From assembly GCA_051881075.1 (NCBI GenBank), contig JBJEPE010000077.1:1-40616 (forward strand): 40,616 nt of DNA. Reading direction: 5' to 3'. The position numbers and the translations under genes were made by a program. The notes under the pieces were generated by a model. The model was not told the DNA's origin. It worked only from the letters and a program-made list of their open reading frames with translations, and ran no database searches. The stretch comes from RUG14223 sp051881075 (lineage in GTDB: Bacteria; Bacillota; Clostridia; Oscillospirales; Acutalibacteraceae). Shown here in pieces: positions 1-8,300 of the stretch; within the stretch, counting starts at the first letter, position 1; every line of letters starts with the position of its first letter.

Positions 1-105
1 TTATACGAAGAAAGGATGCAAAGACGTAGCGGGGAAACCCTTTCGATTGGGTTTCACAATAAAAACTTTGATGCGTGCTATATGCTTAATCACGCCAAAA
101 GCTCT

Positions 106-477
106 GTACGCAACATTGCCGCAGGTCTTACCTGCCGACCGCTTCGCTGAGCACACTAAAATTGTTACGGTCCTACTTTACCGCCTGCCTCCAGCCGATT
201 GATAATCTTTTTGCATAGCACTACGATGCGTGCTATGCAAACCTTTGGAGTGAAATACATCTTGCTTGCTAATCTTTAAGCAGTGCGATGTGCAAACATC
301 ACGGGTGCAGGGGCGAAGCCCTAGCAGATAACCGATTAATTCCGATGCGTGATACGCACCTAATATTATTAATATTTTTGTACGCAACTTTGCCGCAGGT
401 CTAACCTGCCGCAACATTGCTGTCGGTCTTACCGACCGCAGGTCTTCCCTGCCAACATTGCTGGCGGTCTTACCGAC
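106..477. repeat. Cluster of short palindromic repeats (CAACATTGC + hairpin unit)
   Basis: A unit made of CAAC(A/T)TTGC followed by a small palindrome with a 3-4 nt loop recurs. GCAGGT-ctt-ACCTGC is at 121-135, GCAGGT-cta-ACCTGC at 395-409, GTCGGT-ctt-ACCGAC at 422-436, GCAGG-tctt-CCCTGC (one base unpaired) at 438-452 and GGCGGT-ctt-ACCGAC at about 465-477. The first and second units also share the flank GTACGCAAC. Stem bases differ between units in a compensated way (GCAGGT/ACCTGC against GTCGGT/ACCGAC), so the hairpin seems to be the conserved quantity. Family unidentified; REP-like in style. There are no CRISPR-like spacers. Confidence 0.75.
210..300. repeat. Two further strong hairpins in the palindromic tract
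   Basis: TTTGCATAGCA (210-220) and TGCTATGCAAA (231-241) form a perfect 11-bp inverted repeat around a 10-nt loop. GATGT-GCAA-ACATC at 287-300 is a 5-bp hairpin with a GNRA-type loop. GATGCGTG(C/A)TA recurs three times nearby (about 70, 224 and 344). No credible gene overlaps them; the minus-strand open frame across 178-417 is explained by the repeats. Bases 478-593 show nothing beyond AT-rich sequence. Confidence 0.6.
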
Positions 478-593
478 TACCTACACAGAGAAGACGGAAT
501 AATACAAAACATAGTGTATAACAATGGAATGTTTAATTAATAGTTTATTATATGCAATTCAAGTTTATAAAAAGATTTTTACTATACAATTTC

Positions 594-622
594 TTGATTT
601 TAAATTATGAAAGTGCTATAAT
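594..622 (+). promoter_or_regulatory. Housekeeping-type promoter for the small gene at 774
   Basis: TTGATT (594-599), a 17-nt spacer and TATAAT (617-622) make a near-consensus sigma-A promoter. Transcription would start near 629, giving a leader of about 145 nt before the start codon at 774. The leader contains GTACTGTAT twice, about 21 nt apart, so a regulatory role is possible but not shown. Confidence 0.65.
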
Positions 623-773
623 ATATATGTAATGATTTTACCCGGAGCGTATAATGCTTGTACTGTATGGTCGGCAACCGTACTGTATAAACAGGATATG
701 TTTTGCTTCATCTGCCCCGGAATAAATGACATTTTAGCTGTTGCCGCAGGCTATATGTTAAGGGGGTGTATGT

Positions 774-1022
774 ATGAAGCGTGTAAAATCAGCCTGTATT
801 CTTCAAACATTAGTATTTGCACAAAAAGATGAGTTTGCTTATACTCGTAACAGAGCAGCGGCAATTAACCGAGAAGAATTTGAAAAGTACAAGTCTGCTC
901 TTGATAAGGCTAAAACAAGATATCAGATTTTAGATGAAAACGAACAGCCAGACGGCTCATTGGTGGTTCATGTGCGTAAGCAATATAATGATAAAACCGA
1001 TGTCAGCGAGTACTTTTCATAA
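774..1022 (+). CDS. Small conserved-looking protein, 82 aa, function unknown
   Basis: The frame starts MKRVKSACIL and ends at TAA near 1020. An AGGGGG ribosome site (about 760-765) sits 8-13 nt upstream. A near-consensus promoter (594-622) and a terminator (1060-1103) make it a self-contained monocistronic unit, which supports a real gene despite its size. The middle (EEFEKYKSALDKAKTRYQIL) is charged and probably helical; the end (GSLVVHVRKQYNDKTDVSEYF) reads like a beta hairpin plus an acidic tail. There is no signal peptide, membrane segment or cysteine cluster. From memory it resembles a short family of uncharacterised Clostridia proteins with the same MKRVKxAC start and KQYND(K)xDVSEY end; this was not checked and gives no function. 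The frame at 632-832 overlaps it but lacks a ribosome site. Confidence 0.72.
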   Translation: MKRVKSACILQTLVFAQKDEFAYTRNRAAAINREEFEKYKSALDKAKTRYQILDENEQPDGSLVVHVRKQYNDKTDVSEYFS

Positions 1023-1059
1023 TGCTAATATAGATCAATTAAATATTAATCGAGTAGCG

Positions 1060-1103
1060 AAAGCGTAAGTCCGGATTTTATTATCCGAGCTTGCGCTTTT
1101 TTC
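1060..1103 (+). terminator. Rho-independent terminator of the small gene
   Basis: AAAGCGTAAGTCCGGAT pairs with ATCCGAGCTTGCGCTTT across a short TTTATT loop with one mismatch and G-U pairs, and runs into a T tract. It lies 38 nt after the small gene's stop codon. Confidence 0.8.
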
Positions 1104-1200
1104 TGTCTGAATATATGCCTAGTGTGCATAACAATACTTCAATCAGTTTGATGACTGACGGTTTCCGTTATACAGTATAGCTTAGACTGTGAAGAATACA

Positions 1201-1261
1201 AGTCCCCATTATGTAAAGGGATATGGCAAAGCGAAGCTTTGACGTATGAATTGTAGGGGCT
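1201..1261. repeat. Nested palindrome in the gap before the MATE gene
   Basis: CAAAGC-gaa-GCTTTG (1227-1241) is a perfect 6-bp hairpin lying inside a weaker outer pairing of AGTCCCC (1201-1207) with AGGGGCT (1255-1261). A small TCAGT/ACTGA hairpin and ACGG-ttt-CCGT lie just upstream (about 1142-1175). The 1104-1400 stretch has no supportable gene and looks like leftover repeat DNA. Confidence 0.45.
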
Positions 1262-1409
1262 GAAAGTTAAAATAAATTAACTGATTTAATTACAAGCCGT
1301 TCATTAAAACTTATTGTATAAATGTGGCGGCACTGTATAGGTAAATTAATCAGACAAATAGCAGATTTGAGGATTTTATAAAGTAATAATCATTGGCTAT
1401 GTAACTACT

Positions 1410-1438
1410 ATTGACGGTTTATATAGTCAATGTAAAAT
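1410..1438 (+). promoter_or_regulatory. Promoter with overlapping palindromic operator, MATE gene
   Basis: TTGACG (1411-1416), a 16-nt spacer and TAAAAT (1433-1438) form a good promoter. ATTGAC (1410-1415) and GTCAAT (1426-1431) form a perfect 6+6 inverted repeat with a 10-nt centre, covering the -35 box and most of the spacer. A dimeric repressor bound there would block RNA polymerase, a common arrangement for drug exporters (TetR/MarR/MerR-type control). No regulator gene is adjacent, so the regulator is unknown. Confidence 0.6.
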
Positions 1439-1467
1439 AAATATATTTTAAGGGAGAAATTCAAAAA

Positions 1468-2877
1468 ATGAATAACGAACAAAAACAAGCTTACCTTGCC
1501 ACCGATAATGTAACGGCATTAATGAGAAAGTATGCTGTTCCCTGCATTATTTCACTGCTTGTAGGCGCACTGTACAACATAGTGGATCAAATCTTTATAG
1601 CGAATGCGGGTTACCTAGGTTCTTACGGCAATGCCGCCAATACGGTTGTGTACCCGCTGACAGTAATAGCATTGGCTATCGCCGTTATGATAGGTGACGG
1701 CTGCTGTGCCTTTGTAAGCTTAAATCTGGGCAAGGGCAATAACGGTGACGCAAGCAAAAGCGTGGGAAACTCTATAATAGTAACAGCAGTATCGGGAATT
1801 TTGCTTAGTGCCATATATTTGATATTCCTAAATCAAATAATAGGTCTGTTCGGGGGAACGGTAAATGCAGAAACCTATAAACAGTCACAGGAATACTTCT
1901 TTTACATATCGCTCGGCATACCGTTCTATATGTTCGGTCAGGCCATGAACCCGATAATACGCTCAGACGGCAGCCCCAGATTTGCTATGGTATCTACACT
2001 TACGGGTGCAGTAATTAATATAATACTTGACCCTATTTTTATATTTGTATTCAAGTGGGGTATGATGGGTGCGGCTGTTGCCACTGTCATAGGTCAGGTG
2101 ACTACTGCCGTGCTTGCAGTATGGTACCTGCTACATACTAAGGTAGTAAAGCTGAGTAAAAGCGACTTTAGCATCAGTATTCGCATAGTGAATAAAACAT
2201 TAAAATTGGGAATATGCAGCTTTCTGTCGCAAATATCACTTGTAGCGGCAATGGCGGCAATCAACAATATGGTACGCAAGTACAGCGCAATAGATGTTAT
2301 ATTCTCACAGGTGCAGTTTACCCATATACCAATGGCGGTCGTAGGTATTGTTATGAAGTTCTTTCAGATAGTGATCTCAATAGTTGTCGGTATGGCGGCA
2401 GGTTGTATACCTATAGTAGGCTATAACATGGGCGCTGGTCTGAAAATGCGTGTAAAAGAGCTATTGAACAAGCTTATAATAGCTGAGGGTTGTGTAGGCG
2501 TGGTGGCATTGATTATTGTTGAGCTACTGCCTAAACAGCTTATAGCAATTTTCGGTTCTGCAAATGAAAGTATATATTATACGGAGTTTGCTATTAGGTC
2601 ATTTAGAATATACCTGAGCATGGTGGTTTTAGCCTGTATAAATAAGGCGGTGTTTATCTTCTTACAGGCTATGGGTAAGGCGCTTGTGTCTACTGTACTG
2701 TCGATGATAAGAGAAATAGTATTCGGTGTAGGTTTTGCGCTTATATTACCGATGTTTTTCGGTCTGGACGGAGTTCTGTACTCAATGCCTGTATCTGATA
2801 TACTTGCTTTTATAGTATCAATCATAGTTGTTGTGTATACATACAAAGAACTGGACAAAAATGTCATTGCTAAATAA
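1468..2877 (+). CDS. MATE-family multidrug efflux transporter, MepA-like
   Basis: A 469-residue protein with about 12 hydrophobic segments, the usual size for multidrug and toxic compound extrusion (MATE) exporters. These use a Na+ or H+ gradient to export cationic drugs or metabolites across the cytoplasmic membrane. The N-terminus reads as a MepA-type MATE protein: RKYAVPCIISLLVGALYNIV followed by DQIFIAN, then the GDG and LGKGN segments of the first half. The second half repeats the pattern (FQIVISIVVGMAAGCIPIVG, then YNMGAG). A GGGAG ribosome site lies 11 nt before the ATG. It is monocistronic: its own promoter/operator is upstream and the next gene has a separate promoter at 2954. The substrate cannot be read from the sequence; the operator-like palindrome suggests inducible expression. 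Confidence 0.92.
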   Translation: MNNEQKQAYLATDNVTALMRKYAVPCIISLLVGALYNIVDQIFIANAGYLGSYGNAANTVVYPLTVIALAIAVMIGDGCCAFVSLNLGKGNNGDASKSVGNSIIVTAVSGILLSAIYLIFLNQIIGLFGGTVNAETYKQSQEYFFYISLGIPFYMFGQAMNPIIRSDGSPRFAMVSTLTGAVINIILDPIFIFVFKWGMMGAAVATVIGQVTTAVLAVWYLLHTKVVKLSKSDFSISIRIVNKTLKLGICSFLSQISLVAAMAAINNMVRKYSAIDVIFSQVQFTHIPMAVVGIVMKFFQIVISIVVGMAAGCIPIVGYNMGAGLKMRVKELLNKLIIAEGCVGVVALIIVELLPKQLIAIFGSANESIYYTEFAIRSFRIYLSMVVLACINKAVFIFLQAMGKALVSTVLSMIREIVFGVGFALILPMFFGLDGVLYSMPVSDILAFIVSIIVVVYTYKELDKNVIAK

Positions 2878-2915
2878 CGCCAAACTTTGCAATATAGCTC
2901 TTTTAATTCTGTTAT

Positions 2916-2949
2916 AATTTCCGAAATGTCCAATGACAAATCGGAAATT
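2916..2949. other. Inverted repeat between MATE and lipoprotein genes
   Basis: AATTTCCGA (2916-2924) and TCGGAAATT (2941-2949) are perfect complements around a 16-nt loop. With no clean T run it is a weak terminator candidate for the MATE gene. It also lies just upstream of the next promoter and could be a regulator site. Confidence 0.4.
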
Positions 2950-2953
2950 ATTA

Positions 2954-2982
2954 TTGCAATAACCGCATTTATGTAATATGAT
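2954..2982 (+). promoter_or_regulatory. Probable promoter of the lipoprotein gene
   Basis: TTGCAA (2954-2959), a 17-nt spacer and TATGAT (2977-2982) give a plausible sigma-A promoter about 65 nt before the chosen start codon. Confidence 0.5.
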
Positions 2983-3046
2983 AAACCTATACAAAGCGAA
3001 ATTTGCATAAATAGCTTATGTACAAAAATTAAAAGGGATGATGAAT

Positions 3047-4714
3047 ATGAAAAAGATAACCTGTCTGTTACTGTCATTGATATTGATAGCCTGTATGGGC
3101 GGCTGTGCAACTATTAAATTACCTAATTTGGGTGGAAACACTCCCAATACATCAGGACCTAATACGGACAACGTAAATAAGATAACCATACCTGCAGGTA
3201 CTAAGGCGGTTGTAGGTGAAACAAACGGTCGCGGCTTTTCTTTCTTGTGTAAGGATACATACCGTACAGACAAAAATGATGATAGAGGCAGTATGGTTTA
3301 TTGTGATGCAAGCAACGAATTGCCTAATCTAAGCGTTAAAGTTCTTAATGAGTCCTCTCTGAATGCAAAGGATTACTTAGAGAATAAGTTTACCCCGGAA
3401 ATGCAAAGTAAATTTGCAGAAAGATTTATAAGTGTAACTAATGTAGCAGATTACACATATAACGACAGAAGTCTGCCATACGTTATATATAGCTATTCCG
3501 CTATAGAAGGCGGTACCCTTTGCTGTACCTGTTTGCTTGATGTACAGTCTGATTATGCCGTTATCTATGCTATGGAATGTCCCGTAGATGATGCCGATGC
3601 AGTAGTAGAGTCTTTAAACCTTGCACTTGATACCTTTAAGCTTGATGCAAAATATTATGACGGTGCTATTGTTGGTAATGCATCCTCCTCTGCCCCATCA
3701 GACGATAAAGAAAATGAATCATACGGCGTATATAAGGTTTCTAAGAATACGGAAACACTACCTGTTACAGAGAAGTATGACAATAACCTTATATCAATGA
3801 ATATTCCTCACGGATGGCAGGTAGCTATAGCAGAAGCCGACTATATACACTATACATTTAAGGTTTATGATCCGAAAGACCCGAATTATCAGATATTTGT
3901 AAATCTTAAATTAGAGGGCTTTCTTAAATCTAAGGAAGCAAAGCAATGGTATATAGATAACTACGGCAAGGACTATGTTTTCTCAAAATCTGTTGTACTT
4001 GAAAATAAAACGACTACAGGAACATACGAGGTATTTAACGATATATCGGATTTCGTAAGTACAGAGAGATTTAAGTTCCCGTACATGAACGATTTTACCG
4101 TTTTAGAAAACTATGGAAAAACACCCCTTGGCGGAGATTTGTTGCACGCCAAGTACAAGGATGACGCAGGCAAGACTGTAGAGGGTATATTTACATCAAC
4201 TGTTGCAGATATAGGAACATACTATGTAAATGTAAGACCGTGGGATTTTACAAGTCCACAGATTGATGCATGGTATATGAATGTATATTCAACCATATTC
4301 TACACCACGCCGGAGGGCGAGCTTGCACGTTGGCAGTCGCTTCTTGATTCCTGCTTCTCCTCCTTACAATACAGCGACACCTTTATGGAAGGCTTTAACG
4401 CTCAGGAGGATGCTGTTTTATCAAGTATACAGAGTAACGCAAAGGTATATAGCGGTATATCCGATATGATAATGTCATCATGGGAAAATCGTAATAATTC
4501 GTATGATATTATTTCTCAAAAGAACAGCGATGCGACACTCGGCTATGATAGACTGATTGACCCGGATACTAATACAATCTACAGAGCAGAAACCGGTTTC
4601 TATGATGAATATAACACGAACCGTGACAGTTATAGCAACGGTAACTTACAGCTTATCGACTCTTATGACGAAAAATATTACCTTGAGAGTGTTGATTATT
4701 ACATAACAAAATGA
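3047..4714 (+). CDS. Putative surface lipoprotein, 555 aa, function unknown
   Basis: I start it at 3047 (MKKITCLLLSLILIAC) because AAAAGGG at 3031-3037 is 9 nt upstream; the in-frame ATGs at 3038 and 3041 abut that ribosome site. The N-terminus is a lipoprotein signal: LIAC fits the lipobox consensus, with a second cysteine four residues on (MGGC), so the lipidated residue is one of the two. A Pro/Asn/Thr linker follows. The first half contains a Cys-rich patch (GGTLCCTCLLDV). After a Ser/Asp-rich linker near residue 225, the second half has MNIPHGWQV and a KVYDPKDPNYQIFV strand. The end carries YDRLIDPDTNTIYRAETGF and NGNLQLI, which I associate with a recurrent, functionally unassigned domain of Clostridia extracellular proteins (from memory). 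Its own promoter and terminator make it monocistronic. No enzyme motif is visible. Confidence 0.82.
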   Translation: MKKITCLLLSLILIACMGGCATIKLPNLGGNTPNTSGPNTDNVNKITIPAGTKAVVGETNGRGFSFLCKDTYRTDKNDDRGSMVYCDASNELPNLSVKVLNESSLNAKDYLENKFTPEMQSKFAERFISVTNVADYTYNDRSLPYVIYSYSAIEGGTLCCTCLLDVQSDYAVIYAMECPVDDADAVVESLNLALDTFKLDAKYYDGAIVGNASSSAPSDDKENESYGVYKVSKNTETLPVTEKYDNNLISMNIPHGWQVAIAEADYIHYTFKVYDPKDPNYQIFVNLKLEGFLKSKEAKQWYIDNYGKDYVFSKSVVLENKTTTGTYEVFNDISDFVSTERFKFPYMNDFTVLENYGKTPLGGDLLHAKYKDDAGKTVEGIFTSTVADIGTYYVNVRPWDFTSPQIDAWYMNVYSTIFYTTPEGELARWQSLLDSCFSSLQYSDTFMEGFNAQEDAVLSSIQSNAKVYSGISDMIMSSWENRNNSYDIISQKNSDATLGYDRLIDPDTNTIYRAETGFYDEYNTNRDSYSNGNLQLIDSYDEKYYLESVDYYITK

Positions 4715-4743
4715 TTGTATAAAAAATCTATAATATACAAAAA

Positions 4744-4795
4744 CGCAGAAAAATTTGATTGCTTTTATGCAAAATCGGTTTTTCTGCGCTTTTTT
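4744..4795 (+). terminator. Terminator after the lipoprotein gene
   Basis: CGCAGAAAAA pairs with the later TTTTTCTGCG across an AT-rich loop, followed by a T tract ending at 4795. It isolates the lipoprotein gene from the giant gene downstream. Confidence 0.8.
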
Positions 4796-4980
4796 ATGAA
4801 TAAAATCGTGCAAGTGTTAAAAATAAAACAAGATTAAATTAGCTAATTTTTTTATATTAGATTAGCGATATAGGTCTTAATATAAAATTTATATCTATTT
4901 ACTATTGTCATAAAAAGGTAATTATAGCCTATATAAGAATTTTACGCTAAAAATTATAGTACAAAATCATCAAAAAATTA

Positions 4981-5195
4981 GTTACATATTGTGCAATGTT
5001 ACAAAAAGCTGGAAAGTAAGAAAAAATTATTACAAATATATTGTAAAAATTGCGGTTTTGTAATAAAATTAACGTTGAATAGGTGTACTCTGCACAATTT
5101 TCCCAAGCGGAATTATATCCTATTCTGTAACATTTTAATTATCGTAGGAAAACATATCATGGGAGATATGCAAAGCGACAACAAATTAAGTTACA
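4981..5195 (+). promoter_or_regulatory. Leader of the giant gene: repeated TTACA/TGTAA motifs and promoter
   Basis: The motif TTACA or its complement occurs seven times: GTTACA at 4981, 4998 and 5190, TTACAA at 5030, TTGTAA at 5041 and 5058, TGTAAC at 5126. TTACAA-atata-TTGTAA (5030-5046) is a perfect palindrome. A promoter fits here: TTGTAA (5041-5046), 17 nt, TAAAAT (5064-5069), which puts the palindrome on the -35 box. CATATC/GATATG (5153-5170) forms a 6-bp hairpin in the leader. The rest of 4796-4980 is AT-rich with nothing recognisable. Confidence 0.45.
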
Positions 5196-5225
5196 AAAAT
5201 AAATGAGGAAAGGAGATTGAATCAG

Positions 5226-5339
5226 ATGGATGATAAGATATTTCATAAGGTCAAACGAGTGGTCAGTATCGTATTGAGCTTATTGATTGTTATCTCATCG
5301 TTTAACTTGGGTACTTGGGTTACTGCTTCTGCGGCCGTT
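5226..5339 (+). other. Sec signal peptide of the giant protein
   Basis: The segment has a basic start (HKVKR), about 20 hydrophobic residues and a small-residue site (TASAAVGDD); cleavage probably falls after ASA or ASAA. It indicates export through Sec. Confidence 0.85.
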
Positions 5340-8300
5340 GGCGATGACTACGCCTATGGATACAGAGTAATGATATCCGAGGTACTTGCCGCTGACGGTA
5401 TTGGCGTTGACGGTAAAGGTACGCCTAAGACGATAGGTAACGGTGTCGAATCAGACGGAGCTGATGATGATGAGCTAGGTGGCGATATTACAGATAAGTT
5501 TAAAAACTCATCTATGGTATTCCTTGCGGGCAAGGGTACAGATGGCGGACTTCACTTTAGAGTTGCTGCACACAGTAACTTTAACTCAGGTTCTGCCGAG
5601 AATGTGAGAATAAGGGTAACATTGCCATACCTGTATTATAACAGCGCAGGTGAGCTTGTAAGTACGGACGTTAAGCCTTCAGATGTACCTGATAAGGACC
5701 TTATGGGTATAGAAATATATACTCTTTCGTTGCCAAGCAACAACTGGCGGGCAGGGTCTACCAATGCGGTCAATGAAGAAAGCGGTCAAAAGTATTACCG
5801 TGGTAATATTACTATTACTTCCGCTACAAAGGTCGGCAACGGTGAAATAACCGCATCCTTTGGAATACGTTTCTTTGACAGCGACTCAGGTGAATATGTA
5901 ATACCTGAAAACGCGTCGGGACTTATTAAGGTAGATATGGAATATTCAAGCTACTGGGATGATAACGGCAAGTATCACGGTGGATGGTCAACATCGGAGG
6001 ACTATACAAACCGTAGTATGATTGTTATCAACTCTAACCTTGAGTGGCAAGGCGAAGTTGAGGCTATACCGACAGTTCCTACTGACGAGGGCGACTGGAC
6101 GTTCCCGACAATGTGGGATAAATACAATTACATGGTTTACAAAATGACCGTGACTAATACCTCAACAACAAAAGACAGCCGTATTGACAGCTTTGCCTTA
6201 ACAAACTTTACGTATTCGACAATCGGCAATACGCAAAACCCTCGAGGCGTTGAAGAAATAGACATGATGCAGTGGTGCTATAACAGCGAAACAGGCGAGA
6301 TCATCAAGAATGAATTGATTGACGGTCTGCCTCAGTATAGTGCCAAGGATACTATGTTTATAGGTCAGCCTAACGAGGGTGGTATACTTATCTATGATGT
6401 ATCTGATTATGAAGAAAGCGAATGGAGAAATTGGGACTGGGAAAAGTTCACCGACATACCGCTTCAGCCATTGCCGTATAAATATCTCACAATGGGACAG
6501 TCCATTATTGAGATAGGCAGAGAGCAAGGCTCTGAGGACGGTGTTATATACTCAGAGGAAATGGCAGAAGAGCTTAATGAAGCCGGTAGTCATGTGTACA
6601 GTTCACGTACATTTATTTATGCTATTCCGTTCCCAAATAACTTCAATCTGTTAAGAGGAATGAACAATAAGCTGCGTTACATTCCTACGATTTATTTCGG
6701 TACAACAGATATCGCATGGTCCAAATCCCGTTATGAAAATGCAGAATGGTCAAGAAGAACTCTTGACATGGAGCATGACAAGTATATCATAGATAACGAA
6801 ACGGACGAAAAGGTAGAGCTTAGTGAAACATATGTAGGCTCTTACGATGAATATTACTTAGGGGGCTTCTCTAATAAGAGTAATATTCCGATATTTGACG
6901 CATCTGCAACGGATGCGTTACCAGAGTATTTTGAACTTTCAGAAATTGAGTTTACAATGGCACCGGATACCGAAAAGGTAGCCAACAGAATAAACTCACC
7001 TTATGCAAACTTGGGCGATTGGTTTAAGGTAACCCAGGATAAGGATGATACACTTGAAGTAAACGAAACGGCATATGAGGTAGTAACAGATGCTTCCGAG
7101 CTTTTAGCTTTCACCTTTATTGATGAAGCCACAGGCAACAAGGTTTCCAAAACTATAGGAGAGCTGGGCATAAAGCTTGTAGAGCAGCCACAGGCGGCAG
7201 ACGGCACAAGAACATGGAAGCTGAGTGTAGGCGATAAGCTGACAACACTTACCGGTTACACCTTTGCTAATGAGTTTAACATCAGATTTAAAGAAAGAAT
7301 TGAAAAATACTCAAAATTTAATGATAATAGCTATATTAAGGTAATAGGTAAATTCCCATATCATTGGAAATATCCTAATACACTTACAACTTCATATTTA
7401 TATAAGTATTATATGCTTGCCACACCGGGCTACGAGGAGGGCTATTACTCAGAACTCAACTATGCCATGCGTCACGAGGATAAGGACGAAGACTTTGACA
7501 AATATGCAAGCAAAGATACTCCTTTACCGGTAACGGCTACTTATATAACAGAAGAGCCTAAGCCTAAGGTAGATCCTTACGGTGTATATTACGATACATC
7601 GCTTGGCAAGGAGTATAAGAGCAAGGTGCAGGATGTTATACTGAATGTAAAGAGTGCCGCCGCAAGATTTTATCTGAACAACGACGGACGCTCAGAGCTT
7701 GCTCCGGGCAGCTACTTTGCATTTAACGGTTTACTTGTATCTGAAAGAATAATTATCGGATATGACGATAACGGCGTTGCTATAATGTCAGACGATGCTT
7801 ACACAGGTGGTCTGTATACAGATCATATAAGGATAAGCAAGGAGCTTTTTGCTACTGCCGAGAGCCTTGACAGTATAACCTTCATGGGTTATAAGAGAAA
7901 GGACGGTGCAACGGTAACATCAGAAAGTTATGTTTTGTCTTTTGATTTAGAATCTGCACCAAGCGGAACAGTAAAATTCTCCGATCTTGTAAATGTAGAC
8001 GCAAGCGGTACAATAACACCGGTAAGTCCATATGTAACAATAGACGGAAACGGTGATGTTATCATAGATAAGGGCTTATGGGAAAGCTTAGGAATACAGT
8101 ACCTTAACGGCGGTTTTATGAAGCTTGGTACATATCCTCCGCAGATATCCACAAGCAATAACGCTTATATAGAGATGTTCGGTACACCGAACATTGAGCG
8201 TGTACTCTATGTACATTCTTCATGGGAATCAAGAGTTAATTTTGAGGGCTATAAGAATGCACACGCTACAGTAAACAGCGACGGTAGCGTATGGCTTGAC

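Noticed and set aside
1..45. GGATGCAAAGACGTAGCGGG at the window start resembles the second half of a cyclic-di-GMP-I riboswitch.
   Set aside because: The first half would lie outside the window and the match to the conserved core is incomplete, so I cannot support it.
178..417. Minus-strand open frame of 79 codons at the left edge.
   Set aside because: It runs through the palindromic repeats and its sequence follows from them; there is no ribosome site.
380..477. Repeats near the left edge as a CRISPR array.
   Set aside because: Units are adjacent palindromes without unique spacers of constant length, and no cas genes are nearby.
632..832. 66-codon open frame overlapping the small gene at 774.
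   Set aside because: There is no ribosome site, it overlaps the better-supported gene, and its composition is atypical (Cys-rich). It could at most be a leader peptide.
5153..5200. Hairpin plus GCAAAGCGAC in the giant-gene leader as a cyclic-di-GMP riboswitch.
   Set aside because: The required GCAAACC/GNRA half and the closing G-rich segment are absent.
4991..5206. 71-codon open frame in the leader of the giant gene.
   Set aside because: No ribosome site; composed of AT-rich Lys/Asn/Ile codons, and it covers the promoter and TTACA motifs.
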